This document shows positions 8,862-17,642 of a stretch of 64,000 bases of DNA, piece after piece (position 1 is the stretch's first letter; each line of letters starts with the position of its first letter). Location of the stretch: contig NZ_JAAOYM010000001.1 in assembly GCF_011761185.1 (NCBI RefSeq), positions 1 through 64,000 of the forward strand. The letters are read 5' to 3'. The notes beneath the pieces were generated by a model. The model worked only from the letters and a program-made list of their open reading frames with translations, had not been told where the DNA came from and did not search any database. This stretch comes from Saccharomonospora amisosensis. Lineage in GTDB: Bacteria > Actinomycetota > Actinomycetes > Mycobacteriales > Pseudonocardiaceae. The position numbers were made by a program, and so were the translations under genes.

Positions 8862-10123
8862 GCGGCACACGGCACCGCCTGCGCAAGACGTGGCAGCGGG
8901 TGCGCAACGAGCCGCGCCTGGGACGCAACGTGCTCACGCTGGCCGTTCTGGTGGCCCTCGGCCTCGGCGCCGGCGGATACATCCTGAGTCAGCAGGGATC
9001 GGGGACCACGACCTGGCCGTGGCAGGATCAGTTCGTCTTCACAGCCGAGTTCGACAACGCGCCCGCCGTGAGCCCCGGCAACGGACAGGAGGTCCGCATC
9101 GCCGGTGTGCAGGTCGGGCAGATCGAGTCCGCTTCGGTCTCCGACGACGGCAAGGCGGAGCTGACACTCTCGATCGAACCCGGTCACACCGTCTACGACA
9201 ACGCCCGGACGGTGCTGCGGCCCAAGAGCCCGATGAACGAGATGTACGTGGAGATCGATCCCGGTGGCCCGCCCGGCAAGCCGCTCGCCGAAGGGGATAT
9301 GATCCCGGCAACGCAGTCGCAGCGGCCCATCCAAGCGGACGAGGTCCTCGCGCACCTCGACACGAATACCCGCAGCGCCCTGACCGCGCTGCTCACCGAG
9401 TCCGACACGGCACTGGCCCACGCGCCGGAGGCACTGCCGGGCGGGCTGTCCGCCACCGACCGCGTCGTGCGTGACCTCAAACCCGTCGTCGTCGAGCTGC
9501 AGACCCGCAAGGACAAGCTCGCGCAACTGGTCACCGCACTCGCTCAGGTGTCCAGCGCTGTCGGTGAGAACGACCAGCGCCTGGCCGAGCTCGCGAGGAA
9601 CCTGCAGCACACGCTGGCCGCGGCCGGAGAGCAGAGTGACGCCATCGACGAGGCGCTCGCCCAGCTGCCCGACGTGACCGACGAGCTGGGCCGCGCCACC
9701 GGCAGCGTGCAGGCCCTGAGCGACCAGCTCGATCCGGTCCTGGACAGCCTGCGGCAGGCCTCCGGCACGCTCCCGGATTCCTTGCGCAGGCTGACCGCCA
9801 CCGTCGATCGCGTCGGCGAGACCGTGGACGTGGCCAACCCGGTGGTGACCAAGGCCAGGCCCGTCGTCAATGACTTGCGGCCCCTGGTGACTGACGTCAA
9901 CGCCCTCCTGCCCGACCTGCGGCACACCACCAGCCGGCTGGAGCCGATCACCGCCTCCCTGCTCCCCTATCTCAACGACCTGGGAGCCTTCGTGTACCAG
10001 ACCAACTCGGTGACCAGCCTCCACGACGCCAATGGCGGCATCCTGCGTGGCCTGCTCCAGGTGACGCCCAGCACGTTGCCGCTCCCGGGCGCCGAGATCC
10101 TGTCCAGCCCGACACCACGCTAG
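8858..10123 (+). CDS. mceE: Mce family protein, position E (no lipobox)
   Basis: A 421-aa Mce protein with a transmembrane helix at about 26-44, an MCE domain (about 58-140) and a helical tail. In many mycobacterial operons the protein in this position is a lipoprotein with a Cys after the signal sequence. Here the segment following the hydrophobic stretch reads GAGGYILSQQ, with no Cys, so it should be anchored by an uncleaved helix. Start overlaps the mceD stop (ATGA). The mceF start follows 13 bases after the stop. Confidence 0.88.
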   Translation: MSGTRHRLRKTWQRVRNEPRLGRNVLTLAVLVALGLGAGGYILSQQGSGTTTWPWQDQFVFTAEFDNAPAVSPGNGQEVRIAGVQVGQIESASVSDDGKAELTLSIEPGHTVYDNARTVLRPKSPMNEMYVEIDPGGPPGKPLAEGDMIPATQSQRPIQADEVLAHLDTNTRSALTALLTESDTALAHAPEALPGGLSATDRVVRDLKPVVVELQTRKDKLAQLVTALAQVSSAVGENDQRLAELARNLQHTLAAAGEQSDAIDEALAQLPDVTDELGRATGSVQALSDQLDPVLDSLRQASGTLPDSLRRLTATVDRVGETVDVANPVVTKARPVVNDLRPLVTDVNALLPDLRHTTSRLEPITASLLPYLNDLGAFVYQTNSVTSLHDANGGILRGLLQVTPSTLPLPGAEILSSPTPR

Positions 10124-10136
10124 GCGGTCGACCACC

Positions 10137-11432
10137 ATGAGAATCTCGCATTCCGTGCTGCCGGCCATCCGGCTCACCGTCCTGATCGTCTTCGTCGCCG
10201 TGTGCGCCGTGATCTTCGGCTATCTCTGGGACAACTCGGGCGGGCGGCTTCCCTTCCAACGCTCGGCCTACCAGTTGTCGGCGAGCTTTCCCCGGGTGGC
10301 GAACCTGGTGCCCGGCGCGGACGTGATGGTCGCCGGCGTCCGGGTCGGCGAAGTCGCCGAGGTTCGCCCTGCCGGGGAGCGGGCACGCGTGACGATGGAA
10401 CTGGACAACCAGTATCCGGTGCACGAAGGTGCCACGGTGCGGGTCCGGAACAAGACCCTGGTCGAGGAGACCTTCCTGGAGATCAGCGACGGTGACGGCG
10501 CGCCGGTGCCCAGCGGCGCCACCCTGCCGGACTCAGCCGGCCAGCCGCCGGTGCAGCTCAACGATGTTCTGGCCAGCCTCGACCAGCCCACCCGTGAGGC
10601 GCTGGCAAGCGCGGTGCGTTCCCTCGGCGGGGCGACGGAAGGCAGCCGCGAGAACATCTCCCGTGCGCTCACCGGCCTCGGCTACCTCGGCCGGGAGGGA
10701 CAGGGCGCCCTGGCCGCGCTGTCCGCCCAGAGCGACGATCTGTCGAAACTCACGGGGAAGACGGCGACCCTGCTGGCCGCGCTCGACACCAGCCAAGGAC
10801 AGATTGCCCGGCTGGTCGCCGACGCCGACACCCTGACTCGTACCACCGCCGACGGCGCCGGCCAGATCGAGGCGGTGCTCCGTCGACTACCACCGGTCCT
10901 GGACAGCGCGAGCGCCGCCACCGACGACCTGGACCGGCTCTCCACCAGCCTGGCACCCATCGCCCAGAACCTGCGTACGGCCGCCCCCGACCTCAGTGCC
11001 GCACTGCGGGAACTGCCGCGGACCTCCGCCGACCTGCGCGGCCTGCTGCCCTCCCTGGACGGCGTGCTGAACACCGCGCCGGACACCCTCACGAGGGTCC
11101 CCGCGGTGGCGGCCGACGCGCAGCGCCTGCTGCCGACCCTCGACGTGGCGCTCGCCGACGTCAACCCCATGCTGGCCTACTTGCGGCCCTACGGCCCCGA
11201 TGTCGCCAGCATGTTCGCCAACATGGCACAGTCGATGGCACGGGGGGACACCAACGGCCGCTGGCTGCGGACGTTCCCGCCGGTCAACGAGCAGAGCGTC
11301 CGGGGCAACCCGCTCAATCTCAACCAGATCCCCCTGCTGGACAAGTACAACCCGTACCCCGCACCGGGGGAGGCGGCCAACCCGGGCCCGTTCGACGGCG
11401 AGTACCCGCGCGTGCAGCGTGATAACAAATGA
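10137..11432 (+). CDS. mceF: Mce family protein, position F
   Basis: A 431-aa Mce protein that completes the six-member set. It has a transmembrane helix (about 10-28), an MCE domain (about 40-118) and a helical region, and near its end an NPYPAPGEA motif also present in MceC. The start is an ATG at 10137; the preceding GGCGGTCG is a poor ribosome site. The stop overlaps the start of the RND gene (ATGA), which ties that gene to the same transcript and probably to the same job. Confidence 0.89.
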   Translation: MRISHSVLPAIRLTVLIVFVAVCAVIFGYLWDNSGGRLPFQRSAYQLSASFPRVANLVPGADVMVAGVRVGEVAEVRPAGERARVTMELDNQYPVHEGATVRVRNKTLVEETFLEISDGDGAPVPSGATLPDSAGQPPVQLNDVLASLDQPTREALASAVRSLGGATEGSRENISRALTGLGYLGREGQGALAALSAQSDDLSKLTGKTATLLAALDTSQGQIARLVADADTLTRTTADGAGQIEAVLRRLPPVLDSASAATDDLDRLSTSLAPIAQNLRTAAPDLSAALRELPRTSADLRGLLPSLDGVLNTAPDTLTRVPAVAADAQRLLPTLDVALADVNPMLAYLRPYGPDVASMFANMAQSMARGDTNGRWLRTFPPVNEQSVRGNPLNLNQIPLLDKYNPYPAPGEAANPGPFDGEYPRVQRDNK

Positions 11433-13768
11433 GAAGGCCGCGTCCTCCACGCCTCCGGCTCCGACTGCCCATGCCTTGGGGTCGGCACTCCCATGCGCCA
11501 GCGGAGAAGCGGCGCCCCCGGTGGTCGCGGTACCGGACCAAACGCGGCGCCGTGACCATCCTGGGCGCCCTGCTCGTGGTCGCCTTCCTGATCGGCGGGC
11601 TGGCACAGGTGCGCCTGGAGACCAGTGTCGAGTCCTTCCTGCCACACGACGACCCCGCGCTGCAGGAGCTGCAGGCGGCGGCGTCCGACTTCGGCGGGGA
11701 CCCCGTCGTGGTCCTGCTCGAGTCACGCCAGCCGGGTGAGCTGCTCGACCAGCAACATTTGCTGCCGCTGCTGCAGCTGGAGGGCCAGCTGTCACGCCTA
11801 CCCGACGTCGCCGCCACCTACGGCCCCGCGACCACGCTCAACCAGATCGCCGGCCGGGTGCAGGACCTGCTCGCCGAGCTCGCGGGACGACGCGACGCCC
11901 TCCGCGCCCGAGGCGGAGACGCGACGGCGGCCGAGTTCGACGCCCGGTACGGGGCACTCCTGGTGCAAGGGCTTCCGGCTGGGCTGCCCACGTTGCGCAA
12001 CCCCGGCTTCGTTGAGACGGTCCTCCACACACCGGACGGGCAACCCAAACCACAGTGGCGGTTCATGGTCCCGTCCGACCGGGCCGTCGCCGTGCTGATC
12101 CGGCCACGCGAGGGGCTGGACCAGGACGGCACCGACCGGCTCGTGCAGAGCGTCCGGAATGCCGTCTCGGCGGCCCGCGACACCGTGGGTGCCGAGCGTG
12201 CCATCGTTTCCGGCGTTCCCACGGTGACCTCGGATCTGGCCAGTCAGGTGCGCTGGGAAATCCCTGTGATCGGGGGGATCGCGGTGGTGGCGGTCGCCGC
12301 GTGCTTTCTGCTCATCCCCTGGACCCGGGGTGTGCGACGACGGCTCCTGCCCGTGGTGACGACCACCGTGGCGGTGGCGCTCACGGTCGCTACGTTCGGG
12401 TGGCTAGACCGGCCCCTGTCCCTGGGCGTGGTCGCCTTCCTTCCCGTGCTCTTGGGCATCGGCAGCTACTATCCAACCTACTTCGCGCAGCACGCCCGGC
12501 GTCGCGTCGTGCTGGTGGTCGCCAGCGCGACCGCGGCGGCATTCGCCACCCTGGCGCTGTCCCCGTTACCCCTCGTCCGGGACCTCGGCCTGACGCTGGC
12601 CTTCGGCGTTCTGCTCGCCGCCGCGCTGGGTATGGTGCTGGTGCGCGCGGTGTCACGGGCTGACGCTGAGCCTCGCGGCGACCGTCGGCCCGCTGCCCGC
12701 ACCGCTGCGTCCTGGCCGATCCGGGCTGCTGCCGCGCTGCTCGCCGTCGCGGTCGCGGCGACGGGCTGGGTCATGCTGCCGCAGTTGAGACTTGACAGCG
12801 ACTTCCGCAACTTCGCCGCAGGGCTGGAAACCCTCGAGGACGCGCGTAAGGTGGAATCGGTCATCGGCTCCTCCGGTGAGGTGGCGGTGGTGTTGCGCGG
12901 CCCCGACGTGCTCGCACCCCAGGCCGTCAGCTGGTCCCACAGCGCTCAGAGCATGATCGTCGAACGGCACGGAGACCAGCTCCGGCCGGTCATCTCGCCC
13001 GCCACCCTGCTTCCCTTCCTCGGGTCGTCGCCGTCCGCCGCGCAGATCGAGGCCGCGACCCGGCTGCTGCCGCCGTACCTCACCGGCTCGGTGTTCCGCG
13101 ACGACCGGCGGGCAGCCGTGCTCAGCTTCGGTGTGCGCATGGACGACCTCGACCAGCTGCGGACGCTGCGCGACGACGTCGCCAGGAACCTGCCACCGCC
13201 CCCGACGGGGTACCGGGTGGAGTTGACCGGCTTGCCGATGGCTGCGGTCCGCGGGCATGAACTTGTCTCCTCCGACCGTGTCATCACCAATGTGGCGGGG
13301 ATCCTCGCCGCTGGGGGCGTGCTCCTGATCGGCCTGCGCCGCAGGAGCGACGCCGCGCGCGCCGTCGCCGCCGCCACCCTCGCAACCGGGGTCGGCCTCG
13401 CCGCCCTGTGGGTGGCACGGGTTCCGCTGACCCCGATCACCGCCGCGCTGGGTTCCCTGACAGCGGCCGTCGGGTGCGAGTTCACCGTGCTGCTCGCCGA
13501 AGCGGTGCGACGGGGCAACGCCGCGCTGCGCACCTCCGTGTTGCTGGCCACGGCGACATCGGCCGTCGGGTACGCGGTGCTCGCCGTGTCCCAGCTCGAG
13601 GCGGTCCGGGAGTTCGGTCTGCTGCTCGCCGCATCGGTGCTGCTAGCCCTCGGAGCCGCGGCGTGCGTCGTCTGGCTTACCGTGAAGCCCCTCCGGCGGA
13701 GCGATCGTCGCCCAGCGACCGCGACCACTCCGCCCGTATCCGTCACCACGCCAGGAGGTGGATCATGA
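11429..13768 (+). CDS. RND/MmpL-like membrane transporter in the mce operon
   Basis: A 779-aa RND-superfamily protein with the two-fold layout of the family. One transmembrane helix near residue 45 is followed by a large extracytoplasmic loop (about 60-275) and a bundle of five helices (about 278-425). The pattern then repeats from about 440, with a loop to about 610 and helices to about 760. RND proteins of this type move lipids or lipid-like molecules using proton flux. The start overlaps the mceF stop by an ATGA junction, so it is translated with the Mce set. It probably hands over or removes hydrophobic substrate, but direction and ligand are unknown. Confidence 0.85.
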   Translation: MRRPRPPRLRLRLPMPWGRHSHAPAEKRRPRWSRYRTKRGAVTILGALLVVAFLIGGLAQVRLETSVESFLPHDDPALQELQAAASDFGGDPVVVLLESRQPGELLDQQHLLPLLQLEGQLSRLPDVAATYGPATTLNQIAGRVQDLLAELAGRRDALRARGGDATAAEFDARYGALLVQGLPAGLPTLRNPGFVETVLHTPDGQPKPQWRFMVPSDRAVAVLIRPREGLDQDGTDRLVQSVRNAVSAARDTVGAERAIVSGVPTVTSDLASQVRWEIPVIGGIAVVAVAACFLLIPWTRGVRRRLLPVVTTTVAVALTVATFGWLDRPLSLGVVAFLPVLLGIGSYYPTYFAQHARRRVVLVVASATAAAFATLALSPLPLVRDLGLTLAFGVLLAAALGMVLVRAVSRADAEPRGDRRPAARTAASWPIRAAAALLAVAVAATGWVMLPQLRLDSDFRNFAAGLETLEDARKVESVIGSSGEVAVVLRGPDVLAPQAVSWSHSAQSMIVERHGDQLRPVISPATLLPFLGSSPSAAQIEAATRLLPPYLTGSVFRDDRRAAVLSFGVRMDDLDQLRTLRDDVARNLPPPPTGYRVELTGLPMAAVRGHELVSSDRVITNVAGILAAGGVLLIGLRRRSDAARAVAAATLATGVGLAALWVARVPLTPITAALGSLTAAVGCEFTVLLAEAVRRGNAALRTSVLLATATSAVGYAVLAVSQLEAVREFGLLLAASVLLALGAAACVVWLTVKPLRRSDRRPATATTPPVSVTTPGGGS

Positions 13769-15123
13769 AGCAGCGGCAGACATCCGACGTGACGGATGCC
13801 AAGGAACAGGATGCTGATACGCGTGAGAACGACGCAGAGCGTTCGGGCACGGACCGGGACACCCACGTCGCCGAGGATTGCTCGCCGGACCAGCGGCGAG
13901 AGCAAGGAACCCAGGGCACGGGTGGCCAAGACCGCGACATCGCCAACAACGACGACAGCGGTGCGGACGGCGTCGATGCCGAGCGGAACGCCGACGGTGA
14001 GCCGGGCGGCCTGCGCGGCCTCCTCAGGCGAATCAGGCTCCCGCGGACCCGGAAGGCGCGGACAGTCGCGGCCGTGATGCTGCTGCTGCTCGCGGGCGGT
14101 GGCGCGGGCGGCTACCTCTGGTGGGCTGGTGAGCAACTGCCGGACGATGCCGCCTTCCGGATCGACGATCGTGTCGTCACCGTTGACGACCTAGGCGAAG
14201 TCACCGACACATGGCGTGCACTCTACGGTATCGAGCCACCGCAGGAGCCCGGCAGGCTGGACCGTTTCCGGCGCGACGCCGCCAAGGCCTATGCGGTGAG
14301 CCTGCTCCTCGACAGGGCGGCCCGGGACCACAAAATCGTGGTGGCGGACAAGGCGGCCCGGGACACGTTGAGCCGGTTCGTCACCCAGCAGTTCGGCGAA
14401 GGCACCCAAGGTCGCGACCAGTTCGTCCAGGCGCTGGGCAACGCGGGCACGTCGGAACGAGCCGTCCTGGACGAGGTGAAGAAGCAGTTGGCCATGGACC
14501 AGCTGTTCAACACGGTCACCAAGGACACACCGAAGGTCGGCGACCAGGAAATCCGTGAGGCATTCAGCAAACGAAAGGATCAGCTGGGGACTCCTGAGCG
14601 CCGGGAACTGGCCAACATCGTCGTTCGGACCAAAGATGAGGCCGACCGGATCGTTGCCGAGCTCCGCGGCGGGGCATCGTTCGACACCCTCGCCCGACAG
14701 CACAGCCTCGACAGCGCGACCCGAAGCGACGGTGGAAACCTTGGCACCGTGACCCGGGACCAGCTTCAGCCCGACTACGCCAAGGCAGCCTTCGCCGCTG
14801 GGCGGGGTGAGCACTTCGGCCCTGTGCAGAACCAGTTCGGCTGGAACGTCGGTATGGTCACCGGAATCACACCGGCCGAGCCCGCGAGGTTCGACCAGGT
14901 GCGCGACCCGCTGAAGCAGCAACTCGAACTGGAACGAAAACTCCAAACCTGGCGCGACTGGCTGGCCGAGCGGATCCGCGACGCGGAAATCCAGTACGCC
15001 GATGCCTACCTGCCCGCATCGCCGGACGCTCCGCCAAGCGTGCAGCCGGGCGAACTCGGGATTCCCCAAGGGCAGGAGCCCGCGAAACCCGCTCAGCCGC
15101 CCCGGCAAGGGGGTCCCCGGTGA
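13765..15123 (+). CDS. Membrane-anchored parvulin-type peptidyl-prolyl isomerase (SurA/PrsA-like)
   Basis: A 452-aa protein. Residues 1-95 are very acidic and polar and look disordered. A transmembrane helix lies at about 102-120. The extracytoplasmic part has a SurA-like N-domain (about 130-270), a PpiC rotamase domain (about 275-370) and a Pro-rich tail. It likely acts as a folding catalyst or chaperone outside the membrane, as PrsA/SurA proteins do. The ATG at 13765 has CAGGAGG 6 bases upstream and overlaps the RND stop. Its place in the operon suggests it helps fold or assemble the Mce proteins or the RND loops. Confidence 0.85.
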   Translation: MKQRQTSDVTDAKEQDADTRENDAERSGTDRDTHVAEDCSPDQRREQGTQGTGGQDRDIANNDDSGADGVDAERNADGEPGGLRGLLRRIRLPRTRKARTVAAVMLLLLAGGGAGGYLWWAGEQLPDDAAFRIDDRVVTVDDLGEVTDTWRALYGIEPPQEPGRLDRFRRDAAKAYAVSLLLDRAARDHKIVVADKAARDTLSRFVTQQFGEGTQGRDQFVQALGNAGTSERAVLDEVKKQLAMDQLFNTVTKDTPKVGDQEIREAFSKRKDQLGTPERRELANIVVRTKDEADRIVAELRGGASFDTLARQHSLDSATRSDGGNLGTVTRDQLQPDYAKAAFAAGRGEHFGPVQNQFGWNVGMVTGITPAEPARFDQVRDPLKQQLELERKLQTWRDWLAERIRDAEIQYADAYLPASPDAPPSVQPGELGIPQGQEPAKPAQPPRQGGPR

Positions 15124-15332
15124 GCACGGCGGGGCCCCTGCTCGTGCTGGCGGCACTACTCGTGTTGCTCGGCCGGTGGGGCTTGCGGAATGCCGACACG
15201 GCGGTACCCGCGGCGCTCGGTGCCCGGGAACGCGCCCGCCGCGCGCGGGTGCTGCGCCGGGGCGCGGTCGCCGCACAGGTGGTGGCGGCTGCCTTCGTCA
15301 TCCTGTCCATTCTGGCCTTGTGGGGAACTTGA
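15120..15332 (+). CDS. Small two-helix membrane protein
   Basis: A 70-aa protein starting with GTG at 15120, overlapping the isomerase stop. It has a hydrophobic segment at about 5-20, a very basic loop (ARERARRARVLRRG, about 35-48) and a second hydrophobic segment at about 50-67. This gives a hairpin with the basic loop inside. No family recognised. As the last gene of the coupled chain it is probably a small accessory of the transporter. Only 12 bases separate it from the convergent response-regulator gene. Confidence 0.65.
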   Translation: MSTAGPLLVLAALLVLLGRWGLRNADTAVPAALGARERARRARVLRRGAVAAQVVAAAFVILSILALWGT

Positions 15333-15344
15333 TGCCAGCATGTC

Positions 15345-16013
15345 TCAGACGCCCGTATCCTTGGGCCGGTCGATCAGCCCGTAGTACCCGGCCAGTCCCG
15401 CGGCTTCCGCGCGGCTCCCGACGTCGAGCTTGTGTAACAGGGCCGCGATCATGCGTTTGGCCGTACGCTCGGAGACCAGCATCCGTTCGGCGATTTCGAT
15501 CGTCTCGGCGCCCCGCGCGAGCAAGCCCCACAGGCGCATCTCCTCGGTATCCAATCTCTGGAGAATCGTTTCCGGTGGGCGGCGGATGCCGTCCAGCAGG
15601 GCGGTAAGCAGATCCGGTTCGAGGACCCGGAAACCGGCCGCGACGCTTAGCAACGGGGCGACAAGGGTGTCGGGGTCCGCGGACTTCGACAGGTAACCAT
15701 CGGCACCCGCCCGCAATGCCTCCTCCGCCAAACCCCGATCGGTGGTGCCTGACAGCGCCAAGATCCTGGTGTCCGGGTGGCGTGACTTGATGTGCCGGAT
15801 TGCCGCCACGCCGCCGATCGGTGGCATGGCGAGATCGACGATCGCTAGCTCGGCGCCGGTCGAGCCGACAAGAGCGGCTGCTTCCTCCGGTCGGCTGGTC
15901 GACCCGGCGACCGAGATGCGGTCGCCGACCCGGCTATCCAGCAGCAGAGCCAAGCCCTGCGTGAATAGATCGTGGTCGTCGACGATGACTACGATCAGCT
16001 TGCCACCATCCAT
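15345..16013 (-). CDS. Response regulator, NarL/LuxR type
   Basis: A 222-aa two-component regulator. The receiver domain (about 5-120) has the acidic pair D12/D13, the phospho-acceptor D60 and K110. The C-terminal HTH (about 150-210) resembles LuxR/NarL, with SERTAKRMIAALLHKLDV as the recognition region. It is transcribed divergently from the histidine kinase with only 36 bases between the starts, so both promoters overlap the neighbour's leader. The kinase next door is the obvious partner. Targets are unknown; the mce operon on one side and the alcohol dehydrogenase on the other are candidates. Confidence 0.88.
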   Translation of the reverse strand: MDGGKLIVVIVDDHDLFTQGLALLLDSRVGDRISVAGSTSRPEEAAALVGSTGAELAIVDLAMPPIGGVAAIRHIKSRHPDTRILALSGTTDRGLAEEALRAGADGYLSKSADPDTLVAPLLSVAAGFRVLEPDLLTALLDGIRRPPETILQRLDTEEMRLWGLLARGAETIEIAERMLVSERTAKRMIAALLHKLDVGSRAEAAGLAGYYGLIDRPKDTGV

Positions 16014-16049
16014 AGCATAACTCTACTGCGACATAACGGTGGTGCTGAG

Positions 16050-17453
16050 ATGTCATACGACGAGGTGGGCGCGACTGGGGAATCTCCGGCCGCAATGCGC
16101 TGGTGGCGTGCGCCTCGGTCGCGGCGGTATCTGGTCGGGCTGCCGGATCGTGCCGACAAGCTGCGTCCGGTCGGGTTGATCACCGTCTGGGTCCGGATGG
16201 GTGTCGTGCTCTCAGCGGCGGTGCTCCTGCTGGTGGGGTCTGGCCCCTTCGTCCACCACACGGCAGCGGCCTGGTTTGTGGTCTGCGTCGCGATGGCCTA
16301 CTCGATAGTCGTGTTGCGGCACCCATCGTGGGAGGTCGAGGGGAGATGGCCTGCCGCCGTCATCACCGCGTTGGACGCTAGCCTGGCGTCCGGGATCGTG
16401 GCCTTTTCCGGCGCCGCGCAGAGCCTGGCGGTGTCCATCCTGTTTCTGGTTATCGTCGCCGCAGCGTCGCGGCTGTCCTTCCTCAGCACGTTGGGAGTGT
16501 CCCTGCTGCTCGGTGGAAGCTACGTGACGATCGCGCTGGTCGTGGATGCCGGGAACGTCTCGGTGCACGATCGTTTCCTGTCCGGAATGTGGTGGGCGCT
16601 CTACCTGCTCTTCACCGGCGCGCTGGGTTCGGGGCTCGTCCTGCTAAATGAGCATGCCGAACGCGCTCGCGGCCTGGCTCAAGCGGAGACGATCGCCGCA
16701 CGCATCGTGGCGGACGAGGAGCGTGACCTCCGGGCTCGGCTGAAGGCGGCCTACGATGCGCAGGAAACCGGGCTGCGCGTCATACTTCATGAGTTCCGTA
16801 CGCCCGTCACGTCCTTGGGCGCGCTGGTCCGCGATCTGTCTCATGAGGACGACTGTGGCGAGGCGCGGTCCGTCAGCACCCGCCGCGCTCTGTTGACCGC
16901 GCACGTCGAGCACCTGTCGGCCATGCTCAACGCGCTGGCCGACGTCGCAGCCAGCCGGCGACCAGCCTTCAGCACAGGGCACCTTCGGGTGGTGAACGTG
17001 CACGAATTCATACTCATGGCCGCCGACGCGGCCGGCTTGCCGCGGGAACGACTTCGATTGATCGTCTCGCCATCGAACGCCCACGCCCAACTCGATGCTC
17101 AACTTGTCCGCCGGGTCGTCACGAACCTGCTGGAGAACGCATCCCGCCACGGCCGTGACCAGCCGGTCAGTGTCATCGCGAACCTTGACCAAGGCTCGCT
17201 GTCACTGGAGATCGCCGACCGAGGGCCGGGAATACCCCTTGACCGCGCCGTCGAACTCACCGCCAAGTTCGCGCAGGCCGGGCAGGAACGAGGCACCGCA
17301 GGTCTTGGCCTGTGGATCGTCGACCAGATCATCCAGGCGCTGAACGGCACGATCGACTTTCAGGAGGCCGCCGGAGGCGGGTTGGCCGTGCGCGTGACAT
17401 TGCCCGTGCGGACGCTGGCTGGTCGCCCACCCACCCAGTCGCCTCACCCATAG
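16050..17453 (+). CDS. Membrane sensor histidine kinase
   Basis: A 467-aa sensor kinase. The N-terminal half (about 45-205) has about six hydrophobic segments and no large extracytoplasmic domain, so it probably senses a membrane-soluble signal. A short linker leads to the dimerisation domain with H247 in LHEFRTPV, then an HATPase_c domain with the N-box NLLENASRHG, G1 box ADRGPGIP and G2 box GTAGLGLWIV. I chose the ATG at 16050; the ribosome site is weak, and the next in-frame ATG is at 16095. The H-box is of the HisKA class, while NarL-type regulators usually pair with HisKA_3 kinases, so this pair is mixed. Confidence 0.86.
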   Translation: MSYDEVGATGESPAAMRWWRAPRSRRYLVGLPDRADKLRPVGLITVWVRMGVVLSAAVLLLVGSGPFVHHTAAAWFVVCVAMAYSIVVLRHPSWEVEGRWPAAVITALDASLASGIVAFSGAAQSLAVSILFLVIVAAASRLSFLSTLGVSLLLGGSYVTIALVVDAGNVSVHDRFLSGMWWALYLLFTGALGSGLVLLNEHAERARGLAQAETIAARIVADEERDLRARLKAAYDAQETGLRVILHEFRTPVTSLGALVRDLSHEDDCGEARSVSTRRALLTAHVEHLSAMLNALADVAASRRPAFSTGHLRVVNVHEFILMAADAAGLPRERLRLIVSPSNAHAQLDAQLVRRVVTNLLENASRHGRDQPVSVIANLDQGSLSLEIADRGPGIPLDRAVELTAKFAQAGQERGTAGLGLWIVDQIIQALNGTIDFQEAAGGGLAVRVTLPVRTLAGRPPTQSPHP

Positions 17454-17537
17454 GTCCGCACCACGAGCGCCAGGGGGTGGCGATGGTGCGCCCAGACCAA
17501 CTGGGCCTCGACCGATCTTGCGCGGCCCACACTGTCC

Positions 17538-17555
17538 GTGGCCTTCATGGGCCAC
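17538..17555. promoter_or_regulatory. Inverted repeat upstream of the alcohol dehydrogenase
   Basis: The arms GTGGCC and GGCCAC flank a 6-base centre about 100 bases before the dehydrogenase start. The surrounding 70 bases are rich in GGCC steps. It is a plausible operator, but such short arms occur by chance in DNA of this GC content. Confidence 0.3.
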
Positions 17556-17642
17556 TCGCGGCACGGATGGCCCGTATTGCCGGGTGCGCATTCCTCATAC
17601 GCTGGGGGAAGAAGCCCTTCAGAGTCGAAGGAGACGATGTCG

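Noticed and set aside
7371-8870. 499-aa minus-strand open frame across mceD
   Set aside because: Composition is typical of the antisense of GC-rich coding DNA and there is no recognisable domain; mceD on the plus strand accounts for it.
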